64,000 nucleotides of DNA from Clostridia bacterium UC5.1-1D10 (GTDB lineage Bacteria > Bacillota > Clostridia > Lachnospirales > Anaerotignaceae), in assembly GCA_001304995.1 (NCBI GenBank), contig BBZU01000004.1:62001-126000 (forward strand), given 5' to 3'. Both the position numbers and the translations under genes were made by a program. The notes beneath the pieces are model-generated. The model worked only from the letters and a program-made list of their open reading frames with translations. It was not told the DNA's origin and did not search any database. Shown piece by piece: positions 1 to 8,392 of the stretch (positions within the stretch are counted from its first letter, which is position 1; each line of letters opens with the position of its first letter).

Positions 1-1546
1 CGCAAGGCCATTTTGTGATGATTACAGAAGGTTCATCCAGACCCAGAGCCCAATCCAGTGTTTCTCTCATCAGTGTCAGATTATTAGGATCGATGGTTCT
101 GATATTTTTTGCCCCCAGTGCTCTACATACGGTTTCAATATCAATTGCTGTTGCATCGCTGCCGTCTGCGTGTTTGCCGGAACCAGGGTTTTCCTGATGA
201 CCTGTCATACCAGTGATTCTGTTGTCCAGAATTACGCTGACGGTCTTGGAATTGTTGTACAGACATTCTGTCAGGGAGTTGATACCTGTGTGGAAGAATG
301 TGGAGTCGCCCATTACACCTACCACTCTTGTATCTTCGCCCTTCTGTTCGAAAGCTTTCGCAGCGCCATGACCTGTGGAGAAAGCAGCACCCATACATAC
401 GCAGGAATCAATTGCATTGTAAGGTTCTGCGAAGCCCAGTGTATAGCAGCCGATGTCACCAGTTACCATGACATTCTTTCTCTTGCCCAGTTCATAGAAG
501 AAACCTCTATGAGGACATCCTGCACACAGTGCTGGAGGTCTGGGAACAACTTTTGCTTTGTCGTAATCAATGGTCTCAAATTCTTCGCCGTGAACGCATT
601 TGCGGATTACGTCAGATGTCAGTTCATCATAAGCAGGGAATGTATTTTTGCCTTTTACTTCAAAGCCAAGTCTCTGCACTTCTGCTTCGATCAGCGGATC
701 ATTTTCTTCGATTACATAGATTGTATCTAAACCTTTGCAGAATTCTGCGATTTTTTTCTGAGGCAGTGGATATGTAAAGCCCAATTTCAGATAGTTTACA
801 CCATCGCCAAATACTTCTTTTGCGAAACAGTAACACATACCAGAAGTGATTACACCAACTTTGCTTCCGTTGTCTTCCACAAAGTTCAGAGGTGTCTGTT
901 CGGAGAATTCTTCCAACTGTTTCATTCTCTCAGCCAGTACTACTCTGCGCACTTTCGCGTTTGCAGGAACCATTACATATTTCTTTGCGTTTTTCTCATA
1001 AGGTTTTACAGGAGCTTTTTCCACTCTGTCGCCACATTCAACCAGACCTTTGGAATGACAAGCTCTCGTGGTCATTCTCATCAGCACGGGTGTGTCAAAA
1101 CGTTCAGAAATTTCATAGGCTTCTTTCATGAAGTCCTTTGCTTCTGCGCTGGTAGCGGGTTCCATCATGGGAATCATTGCTGCCCTTGCGTAGTTTCTGT
1201 TGTCCTGTTCATTCTGAGAAGAATGCTGTCCAGGTTCGTCAGCAGTTACAACAACCATACCACCATTTACACCAGTATAAACGAATGTAAACAGAGGATC
1301 CGCAGCAACATTCAGACCTACATGCTTCATTGCTGCCAAACTTCTTACACCTGCGATAGATGCACCGATGGCAGCTTCCATTGCTACCTTTTCATTGGGT
1401 GCCCATTCGGAGTAGATTTCCTTCCTTGCAGACATGTTTTCAATGATTTCTGTGGAAGGGGTGCCTGGATATGCAGAAGCCACCAATACGCCAGCTTCCC
1501 ATGCGCCCTGCACCAGAGCTTCGTTACCTGTCATCAGTTTTTTCAT
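1..1546 (-). CDS. iorA: Indolepyruvate:ferredoxin oxidoreductase, alpha subunit (partial, runs off left edge)
   Basis: Thiamine-diphosphate enzyme that oxidatively decarboxylates aryl pyruvates (indolepyruvate, phenylpyruvate) to aryl-acetyl-CoA with ferredoxin as acceptor. It acts in aromatic amino acid fermentation. About 515 codons are visible, starting at ATG 1546 behind a perfect AGGAGG. The N-terminus reads MKKLMTGNEALVQGAWEAGV, followed by YPGTPSTEI, typical of the pyrimidine-binding domain. The TPP motif GDIGCYTLG and the later DNRITGMTGHQENPG are present. The C-terminal ferredoxin-like [4Fe-4S] part of the usual ~590 residues lies outside the window, as would iorB. It sits 82 bp downstream of brnQ on the same strand, so import and oxidation of amino-acid carbon are probably co-expressed. 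Confidence 0.93.
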   Translation of the reverse strand, partial: MKKLMTGNEALVQGAWEAGVLVASAYPGTPSTEIIENMSARKEIYSEWAPNEKVAMEAAIGASIAGVRSLAAMKHVGLNVAADPLFTFVYTGVNGGMVVVTADEPGQHSSQNEQDNRNYARAAMIPMMEPATSAEAKDFMKEAYEISERFDTPVLMRMTTRACHSKGLVECGDRVEKAPVKPYEKNAKKYVMVPANAKVRRVVLAERMKQLEEFSEQTPLNFVEDNGSKVGVITSGMCYCFAKEVFGDGVNYLKLGFTYPLPQKKIAEFCKGLDTIYVIEENDPLIEAEVQRLGFEVKGKNTFPAYDELTSDVIRKCVHGEEFETIDYDKAKVVPRPPALCAGCPHRGFFYELGKRKNVMVTGDIGCYTLGFAEPYNAIDSCVCMGAAFSTGHGAAKAFEQKGEDTRVVGVMGDSTFFHTGINSLTECLYNNSKTVSVILDNRITGMTGHQENPGSGKHADGSDATAIDIETVCRALGAKNIRTIDPNNLTLMRETLDWALGLDEPSVIITKWPC

Positions 1547-1628
1547 AACTATCCTCCTTATCTGCTTTGGTTGTGTTCGTGTTTTATGTTGAGATGCATT
1601 TTGCAATGATAAAACAGTTTCTCTTTAC

Positions 1629-2909
1629 TTACGCTTCACTTTGCTTGCTGGGAATGAATTTACCAACGATACTGCCGACAATTGCAGGCAGGATCCATCC
1701 CAGAGAGTATTCATGCAGTGGCAGGTACTGAGTATATGTCAGAGGCAGACCAAAACCAGCCAGAACTTCAGACAAGCTGATTACGAATGCGAACAATGTT
1801 GCCACTCTGATTACATTATCATTTTTGATATATTTCCCGAAGAACATCAATACGGACATTGTGATGAAGCAAGGGAAGATTACGGACAGAATAGGTGCTG
1901 CCACGCTGATGATTGTTGCGATACCTGCGTTAGATACTACAAAGGAGAATACAGACATCACAATTACGACTACTTTGTATTTGCATTTGCCGTTTGTCAG
2001 TTTTTCCAGTGTACCTGCGAAGCCAGATGTCAGACCAATTGCAGTTGTCAAACATGCGAACAATACGATAACTGCCATCATGATTACGCCCCATGTGCCC
2101 AACAGTTCTTCTGTGATTGCTACCAGCAGTGCTGCCTGGTTGTAATCTTCATAACCGCCGGAAGAAACGGTAGAACCCAGGAATGTCAAACCACCATAGA
2201 TGATGAACAGCAAAATGCCGGCCAGCAGAGCAGCTCTTGCAAGCAGACGGCCCTGAATTTCTTTTGTGTTGTAACCTTTTTCAGTTACAGCACCCATAAT
2301 TGCTACGATGATCAGACCAACACCCAGAGGATCCATTGTCTGGTAACCATTGATGATACCTTCTTTGATTGTAACTACTGTGGATTCTTCTGCGATGGGA
2401 CCGATGGGATCTACGATACCCAGTACGATCAGTACAAGAATACAGATTACAAGGATAGGTGTTAAATAGTTCCCTACGATGTCAACGACCTTGGATGGAC
2501 GAATTGTCAGGAAACAAACGATTGCAAAGAAGATAAAGCTGAATACCCAAATGCTCAGGTTGGGGAACATCTGTGACCAACCCATTTCAAATGTTGTTGC
2601 TGCCGTTCTGGGTACAGCCAAGCAAGGTGCAAGACAGGTAGCAATGATGATTGCTACAACGGTTGCTATCTTTTTCCCCAATCTGCTGGGAATACCAGTC
2701 ATGGAAAGATCGTTGCTTCGAATGGTAGCGAAAATTGCGATCATGGAAACACCGATATCGACAATGAAGAAGAAAAAGAATCCCAGGAACCATTCCGCGC
2801 CTGTCATTCTCCCCAAATAGGGCGGAAAGATCAAGTTGCCTGCGCCGAAGAAAATCGCAAACATAGTCAAGCCAACCGCCATGATGTCTTTACCCTTAAG
2901 ATTATTCAT
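1629..2909 (-). CDS. brnQ: Branched-chain amino acid:cation symporter, LIVCS family
   Basis: Membrane symporter for leucine, isoleucine and valine driven by Na+ or H+. It has 426 residues, the normal family length, with about twelve hydrophobic segments. The family-typical N-terminal stretch AIFFGAGNLIFPPYLG is present. The start at ATG 2909 has GGGAG nine bases upstream. It is transcribed toward iorA with an 82-bp gap, which suggests one amino-acid-catabolic operon. No lesion is seen. Substrate preference within the family cannot be read from the sequence. Confidence 0.93.
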   Translation of the reverse strand: MNNLKGKDIMAVGLTMFAIFFGAGNLIFPPYLGRMTGAEWFLGFFFFFIVDIGVSMIAIFATIRSNDLSMTGIPSRLGKKIATVVAIIIATCLAPCLAVPRTAATTFEMGWSQMFPNLSIWVFSFIFFAIVCFLTIRPSKVVDIVGNYLTPILVICILVLIVLGIVDPIGPIAEESTVVTIKEGIINGYQTMDPLGVGLIIVAIMGAVTEKGYNTKEIQGRLLARAALLAGILLFIIYGGLTFLGSTVSSGGYEDYNQAALLVAITEELLGTWGVIMMAVIVLFACLTTAIGLTSGFAGTLEKLTNGKCKYKVVVIVMSVFSFVVSNAGIATIISVAAPILSVIFPCFITMSVLMFFGKYIKNDNVIRVATLFAFVISLSEVLAGFGLPLTYTQYLPLHEYSLGWILPAIVGSIVGKFIPSKQSEA

Positions 2910-2996
2910 TACACATTCTCCCTTCCATACTTTAGTACAGTTATAATTCCGGTAACATTTCTAACACTCTTTCCTCCTTTCTTCTTTTTTAAGTAG

Positions 2997-3023
2997 CATC
3001 GTAATTTAACCGCTGATACGATG
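2997..3023 (-). promoter_or_regulatory. Hairpin in the brnQ leader
   Basis: CATCGTA is repeated in inverted form as TACGATG with a 13-nt loop, about 90 bp upstream of the brnQ start. There is no U-tract, so it is not an obvious terminator. It may be a leader structure or protein-binding site. Confidence 0.25.
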
Positions 3024-3168
3024 TTTTCTCCTTCTTTTCTTGTACGTCCGCTTTTCCGTTCAGATACGGATCGCATCTGAAATCATATAAAACCCGAGGG
3101 AATTTACACGATATTACATAACATTTTAACAAATACCACACACTGACTGTTTTTGTACCGCTCAAACT

Positions 3169-3181
3169 ATGCACAGTGCAT
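3169..3181. promoter_or_regulatory. Palindromic site ATGCACAGTGCAT (candidate GntR operator 1)
   Basis: Six-base arms around one central base. A near-identical site lies at 3436-3448. Both are in the intergenic region shared by brnQ and the FCD-type GntR gene, so autoregulation or brnQ control by that protein is a reasonable inference. Confidence 0.35.
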
Positions 3182-3435
3182 TTTTAACTATATAGTATAC
3201 GATTTTATACAATCTGTAAATGTTTTTGTGGATTTTTTTGTTTTTTCATTGTTTTTTTAATTTTTTAGGTAATATCAAACAGAAAAAATCGAAATTGCAC
3301 AAAAAAATAGGAATTAAGTTATTTTCAATAATATGACAATAACTCACATAGAATTATTCCATTTTTTGTCCTTTTTGCAATAAAAAAGAAGTTAATATGG
3401 ATTCAATTTATAACTTTTTTCCCACGCCATTCTCT

Positions 3436-3448
3436 ATGCATTGTGCAT
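3436..3448. promoter_or_regulatory. Palindromic site ATGCATTGTGCAT (candidate GntR operator 2)
   Basis: Second copy of the ATGCA-N3-TGCAT motif seen at 3169-3181, 267 bp away. The repetition of an uncommon palindrome in one intergenic region supports a regulatory role. The identity of the binding protein is inferred only from proximity. Confidence 0.35.
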
Positions 3449-3957
3449 GCTTTTGGTGAAACCTTTTCTTTTTATATCTTATTCCCATCAGCGATCACGA
3501 TATGATCGAATCTGTCCCCCTATTTGCCATATGGAGAACCCCATTCTTCATTTTTTCTCCCTTCAATTCTTTTGAAATTTCTTTTCTGCATTTCTCTTTT
3601 GTCCTGCAAAAAAATGACTACTGCTACCTTGTCTGCTATCTTTTATTTCATCATATGTTAAAAGTATTTCATGCATGATATATTGTTTTTATTTTTGAAA
3701 TATTCAACCTTTAAAATGGTGAAAATCCCTTGTTATCTTCTGTTTTTCCCGGAATTATGTCACATTCATCTTGACGTTATTTCCTTTTCAGGTGTATACT
3801 TTTAACAGAAACTTATATTTTTTGGGCAAATTATCACATACGCAATATTTTAGTTGTTATTTTAATGTGAAAGAATAACAACTCTTTTTTTATAATGCAC
3901 CATTATGATTGCAAAACGAATGCAATATGAATAACACACAGATGGAGGATTCGTCTT

Positions 3958-4622
3958 ATGACACTCAAACGAATTTCAATGAGAGATCAGGTCTATGAAA
4001 TCATCAAAAACAGAATATTATCCAGAGAATATGCGTTAGGTGAGCCGATCAACATTGTGCATCTCTCAAAAGAACTTGGTATCAGCAACACACCCATTCG
4101 TGAAGCTTTATCCCAATTGGAAACAGAGCGGCTGATTACCATCAATTCCAATCAGAAATATCATGTGACGGATTTGAATGAGAAACTTATCAATGATTTA
4201 TGTTCTGTTGTGCTCATTCATCTGCTGGGTGCTTTTAAAGTTTGCCGGGACAGCGGAAAAATGCCTGTTTTGATCTCCAAACTTCGCAAAGCCTTTGAAA
4301 GACAACAGGCAATGTATGACGCTTCCAACAGCAATGATTATGTTGCTGCATCCATGGATTTTGAGCGTTCTTTCATCCTTGCCGCAGATAACCCTATGCT
4401 GGAAAAACATATGATGTTGTAATTACTCTTCTTACATTATCCATTACCTATGACCAAATTTCTCACAGAGAAAGAAATATTGAAGAACACAGAGAAATCT
4501 TAGAAGCCATTGAAGCCAATGATGTGGAAAAGACAGAAGAACTTTTGAGCCAGCATTACAACAACCGTGCGGAACATATCATGTATCTGCATGACTGTGT
4601 GAAAAAAACAGAAAAGAAATAA
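3958..4622 (+). CDS. GntR family transcriptional regulator, FCD subfamily (frameshifted)
   Basis: DNA-binding repressor or activator of the FadR/FCD type. The N-terminus (residues 1-75) is a winged helix with the family signature ISNTPIREALSQLETERLI. The helical FCD ligand domain follows. The start at ATG 3958 has GGAGG eight bases upstream. The first frame stops at 4422. The rest of the domain (VITLLTLSITYDQISHRE and on to 4622) continues one frame over. Adding one A to the A5 run at 4403-4407 restores a 221-residue protein of normal length. Ligand and target are unknown. brnQ is the divergent neighbour and the obvious candidate. Confidence 0.85.
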
Positions 4623-4630
4623 ACTCGCAT

Positions 4631-4660
4631 AAAAACCACCCTTCGATATGGGTGTTTTTT
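4631..4660 (+). terminator. Rho-independent terminator after the GntR gene
   Basis: CACCC/GGGTG stem (4637-4641 with 4650-4654) followed by a T6 run, 10 bp after the GntR stop codon. Confidence 0.8.
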
Positions 4661-4707
4661 CATGATGATTTCTAAATATAATAGCCTAATTTCATGTCAA
4701 ACAAAGG

Positions 4708-4743
4708 AAACCCCTCCTGCTTCAATGAAACAGGAGGGGTTTC
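4708..4743. terminator. Strong hairpin between convergent genes
   Basis: AAACCCCTCCTG pairs perfectly with CAGGAGGGGTTT around an 11-nt loop. It lies between the convergent GntR and AEC genes and probably insulates both transcripts. The U-tract is short on either side. Confidence 0.55.
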
Positions 4744-4808
4744 TATGGAAAGGTATTTGGCTGATTCTCTATATAAAGAACGATTATACCTGCACATATT
4801 TAAAGGAG

Positions 4809-4843
4809 GTCACCGGTGTTATGACGCAATAAACATCGGTGAC
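4809..4843. repeat. Imperfect inverted repeat downstream of the AEC gene
   Basis: GTCACCGGTGTT (4809-4820) is mirrored by AACATCGGTGAC (4832-4843) with one mismatch. It lies in the 317-bp gap between convergent genes and could be a second-site terminator stem or RNA-processing structure. No gene is seen in this gap. Confidence 0.3.
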
Positions 4844-4851
4844 ATTTATAA

Positions 4852-4877
4852 GTAGAAAACATGAGAGTTTTTTCTAC
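4852..4877 (-). terminator. Candidate terminator of the VOC-lctP-AEC operon
   Basis: GTAGAAAA (4852-4859) pairs with TTTTCTAC (4870-4877), about 60 bp after the AEC stop codon. It is A/T-rich and of moderate strength. Confidence 0.45.
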
Positions 4878-4939
4878 CGTAATCATATCATGACAGGCAA
4901 CGCCTGTACTAAACAAGTTTTTGATCATGATCCAGTAAC

Positions 4940-5872
4940 TTAGGATCTGCAAAGAAATTCTGCAACCAGCGGCAGCGTAATTAAGGAAAGTATTGTGGAC
5001 ATAAACACATATTGTGACGCTCTCCTCGCACTCTTTCCGTAGGATTCCACGAAAGAAGGTAAAAGAGCTCCTGCCGGCGTTCCCATGAGGATCACCAGCA
5101 CTGCCAATGGCATTCCGTCCAAAAATAATCCTCCAAACGCCTTTGCTATGATAGGTGTAATAATCAAGCTAAGGATGCAGAAGATATATACTTCCTTGTC
5201 CTTCATGATCTCTTTCAGATTTGCTTCAGCAAGCAAAAATCCAATATAGATCATAGAAAGACAAACAGTTGTATTCGCGGAAAATTGCAGTGCGTCACTG
5301 ATGATTTTCGGCAGTACAATGGATTTTGCAAAGCAAATAAATCCAATGGTGCCTGAAATAAACACCAGATTCAAAAAAGAATCTTTCAGTACCTTTGCTG
5401 AATCCTTCATCTTATCAGTTCCCAAAGAAAGCAATATGGAACAAATCGTAAACAGGTACAAGGTACTGACAAACATCACCGCAACACAGAAGATAAGCCC
5501 CTTTTCTCCGTAGAGCGCTTTGATTAATGGCTGCCCCATAAAAATGATATTGCTGTATGCCCCACAGCAAGCAAACAGAGTTGCGCTGGATAAAGTCTTT
5601 TTCATCTATTTACCAACGACATAGAATAATATTGTCGCAATAAAACAAACCCCAAGTGTACCAGCACAAACTTTCAAAAATTCCACAAAGATCTCATGGG
5701 AATATGGTCTCTGCAATAAGATAATCATATTTGCCGGAACAGCCACTTTCACCAATATCACCGATAATTCTTTGGCATCATTCTCTGAAAGATATTTCTT
5801 TTTATTCAGAATAACGCCAACAAGCATCAAAATGATCATCGTGAAAAGCTGACTCATTACCAAAACAGCCAT
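4940..5872 (-). pseudogene. AEC (auxin efflux carrier) family transporter interrupted by an in-frame TAG
   Basis: Membrane transporter of the AEC family, whose bacterial members move organic acids such as malate. Start ATG 5872 has GGGG upstream. Residues 1-88 (MAVLVMSQLFTMIILMLVGV onward) are followed by TAG at 5606-5608. Directly after, in the same frame, ATG begins the remaining 221 residues, ending at 4940. The two parts add up to ~310 residues, the usual family length, with about ten hydrophobic segments. A CAG-to-TAG change would explain it. The ATG touching the stop codon could allow reinitiation and a two-piece protein. It is the last gene of a VOC-lctP-AEC operon, 38 bp after lctP. 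Confidence 0.8.
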
Positions 5873-5910
5873 TCGTACGCCCCTTTCTGTTGCTCATACA
5901 TCGTTACAAA

Positions 5911-7390
5911 TTATGCTACTGGGAATAAAACATAGGCGTACAGCAGTGCCAACAGACAGTAAAGCAGCCACAAAATGCAGATGGGTTTGAACACCTTACG
6001 CATGATGGTGCCCTCTTCCCCTTTAAAGCCAACGGTGGCACATACAGCAACTACGTTATTTGTACAAATCATATTTCCGAGGGCACTGCCTGCACTTTGT
6101 GCCGCGAACACCAACGGAATGTTGAACCCCAAAATCGTACATGCTTCATAATGCATGGGTGCAAACAAAATATTGGAGCCTGTTGTCGTACCTGCTACAA
6201 AAGATCCCAAAGAGCCAATGATGACTGCGATGGCAGGATATACAGGGCCAAGCAGATTTGCGATGACTGTTGCAATGACAGAAAGCATACCGCTTGTTTT
6301 CATCAAATTAGACAGTGCAACCAGAGATGCCATGGCAATCAAAGCACCAAATACACTGCAAAATGATGTTTTCATATAACCAGGCATAGATGTTACGTCC
6401 TGCAAAATAATGGATGATACAAGACAGACGCAAGTAATTGTAATGCCAATCCAAACGGCAAAACCAAGTTTGATAAACCACAACGGCGCAAAAAATCTTA
6501 CTGCTGGCAGAGCTACGAGCAAAATAGCATAAGCAGACAAAGCTTTCCATGCAGGCATCGTGCTCTTGCCTTTGGATTCGTCAATAACATACTGGTATTC
6601 CTCAGGAATACTTTCATTCTTACAGAAAACTTTGATGTATACAATGGCAACAACCAAAGATCCAAGGCCTGCGCAAATTGTAGGGAATTCCGCTCCAACG
6701 AATGTGGCAACCAATACCATAAAGAAACCGTAGGAAAAGTGCAAACTTTACAATTCCTTTTTCCAGTGCCTTTTTCCCCCACAAAATAACAAGTACCAGA
6801 ATAGGCGCCAACAATGCACCAAAGAAATGGATGAAGGAGGTATATTTCGAAATATCCATCACATCTACAACATCCAGAAACGCTGCGAAACCGCCAATGG
6901 TTGTCAGCCCCGCTGCCCCAAGAGATGCGGCAATTCCATTAAAAACAAGTGCGCCAATAATCGCAAATACAGGTGGGATACCCAGAGCCACCAGGAATGG
7001 AGCTGCAATAGCTGCCGGTGTTCCGGAACCTGCTACACCTTCCAGAAATTCGCCAAAACAAAACGCAATGATGATAAACTGTTTCCGCTTATCCAATGTC
7101 AGATTGGCAATGATTTCTTTGATCTTATCCATGGCACCCGTATTGATCAGCATATTCAGTATCAAAAAGGCTGACCAGATCATGAATACCATTTTCGCCC
7201 CTTCGATGATGCCTTTTGTTGTTTCAGAGAAAAGAACATCATTTTCCAGCTTGAAATTTCCATAAAACATAGTTACAAAGATGGTATAAATCAGTGCAAT
7301 TGCGGAAACGATTGTGGCAGGCTTTTTCAACCCGACGATACCAATCATAACAATCAGAATCGGTGAAATTGCCATAAATAACTGAAGCAT
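5911..7390 (-). CDS. lctP: L-lactate permease family transporter, LctP (frameshifted)
   Basis: Polytopic membrane permease of the LctP family, which imports lactate, glycolate or similar 2-hydroxy acids. The better start is ATG 7390, with GAAGG six bases upstream; the reading frame is open slightly further upstream. The first part runs to about 6745 and carries GEFLEGVAGSGTPAAIAAP, a highly conserved family motif. The remainder (HFSYGFFMVLVATFVGAEFP onward) is one frame over. Removing one T near 6744-6750 restores ~492 residues, slightly short of the usual 520-560. It is co-transcribed with a VOC protein upstream and an AEC transporter downstream, so the operon probably handles a small organic acid. 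Confidence 0.87.
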
Positions 7391-7462
7391 ATTACGACCT
7401 TCTTCTTGAAGCCAAAGCAGCGCTTTGACCAAAACATAAGCCCTCGCGCTGCTTAGAGTCCT

Positions 7463-7879
7463 TTAGTCTCTCTGGATTTCGCCTACTGTCTGAACCAACT
7501 CAACCAAAATACCATGGGAGTATTTGGGTCTCAGGAAATTGACGATGATATCGCTTGTGCCTTCTACTGCTTCTGTTTCCAGCATTTCAAAGCCTTTCTC
7601 AATCAATTCTTTGGAACAGGATTCGATGTCGTCTACTTCAAAAGCAACATGGGCAATGCCGCCTTTCCCGTTGTTGAATTTTGTCAGTACCCCTTCTTTT
7701 GGAATAATGAATTCAACGGGACTTTCTTTTTCACCATATTTTGTGAAAATAAGGTCTGCGGAATATGCATTTACAAAGCCTGTGTAATCTACTTCCAGAC
7801 CGAACATATCAATCAGATCCTGTGCGTAGCTTTTTTCTGGCAGTACAATACCTACATGGTGCATTCTCATTGGTTTCAT
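7463..7879 (-). CDS. VOC superfamily protein (glyoxalase / methylmalonyl-CoA epimerase-like)
   Basis: Small metalloenzyme of the vicinal-oxygen-chelate fold, 138 residues. The start at ATG 7879 is preceded by GGAGGG; the longer open frame with TTG is rejected. The paired beta-alpha-beta modules show metal-ligand-type segments MHHVGIVLP near the start, GGIAHVAFEVDDI near residue 80 and GILVELVQ at the end, the layout of methylmalonyl-CoA epimerases. It is first in the operon with lctP and an AEC transporter. It could be an epimerase, a lactoylglutathione-lyase-like enzyme or another isomerase; the substrate is not readable. Confidence 0.82.
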   Translation of the reverse strand: MKPMRMHHVGIVLPEKSYAQDLIDMFGLEVDYTGFVNAYSADLIFTKYGEKESPVEFIIPKEGVLTKFNNGKGGIAHVAFEVDDIESCSKELIEKGFEMLETEAVEGTSDIIVNFLRPKYSHGILVELVQTVGEIQRD

Positions 7880-7930
7880 AAATTTTCCCTCCAAATAATA
7901 AAATCTTTCCTAATCGTTTTGCACATCAAA

Positions 7931-7946
7931 TGATTCCGAGGAATCA
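7931..7946. promoter_or_regulatory. Palindrome TGATTCC-GA-GGAATCA
   Basis: Seven-base arms, perfect symmetry, 52 bp upstream of the VOC start codon. It is a likely operator of the VOC-lctP-AEC operon. Confidence 0.45.
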
Positions 7947-8038
7947 CCGCAATCGACAATGATGTTTTGTAATTTCCATTATATCCATATGATTGTTTGA
8001 AATAAAACACAATATATTGACTGATTTTGATTCAAAAA

Positions 8039-8074
8039 TTCAAATAAATCATTATAAATTTCAAATACATCATT
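8039..8074. repeat. Two 15-bp direct repeats spaced 21 bp apart
   Basis: TTCAAATAAATCATT (8039-8053) and TTCAAATACATCATT (8060-8074) differ at one base and start 21 bp apart, that is two helical turns. This suggests cooperative binding of a regulator on one DNA face between the divergent genes. Confidence 0.4.
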
Positions 8075-8248
8075 TTTTTGTTGATAAACTTGATTAATTT
8101 AGTAAAATTTTATCATGAAAAGTTGAAAAAACTTTTTGCCATACACCAAAAGCTATGATATAATTTCATCAGCACATTCACATAAAACAGTTGAAATTAA
8201 CTATATTCAGAACAAAAAACGAATATTTGACTAGAAAAGTTCAACTGC

Positions 8249-8267
8249 TTCAGTCCAACAGACTGAA
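8249..8267 (+). promoter_or_regulatory. Inverted repeat TTCAGTC-N5-GACTGAA
   Basis: Seven-base arms, about 125 bp upstream of the regulator's start codon. It may be an operator or a leader hairpin. Confidence 0.3.
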
Positions 8268-8392
8268 AATATTTTGAAATATGCTATAAAAAATGGGACT
8301 GCTGAGAAAAATTGGGGGATATTTCATTGTCACAGTACCAGAAGCAAAAGCATCTGCCGAATAGCCAGAGAATACCTTGGGGGGATCACACT

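Larger units (their letters stand above)
2910..3957. other. Long AT-rich intergenic region between brnQ and a GntR regulator
   Basis: About 1.05 kb without a convincing gene. It must hold the divergent promoters of brnQ (minus) and the GntR gene (plus). Visible elements are a hairpin near the brnQ start (2997-3023), two related 13-bp palindromic sites (3169-3181 and 3436-3448) and an inverted repeat GTATAC-N4-TATAC-like sequence at 3195-3210. The remainder is T/A-rich with no recognisable riboswitch or T-box. Confidence 0.6.
7880..8392. other. Divergent regulatory region, VOC-lctP operon / large regulator
   Basis: 513 bp with no gene. It contains a perfect palindrome near the VOC start (7931-7946), a pair of direct repeats (8039-8074), an inverted repeat (8249-8267) and runs of A/T. 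This arrangement fits a locally acting regulator (8393-9883) controlling the divergent operon. Confidence 0.5.

Noticed and set aside
2989-3174. Minus-strand 61-residue open frame in the brnQ leader
   Set aside because: No ribosome-binding site. It overlaps the probable brnQ promoter region.
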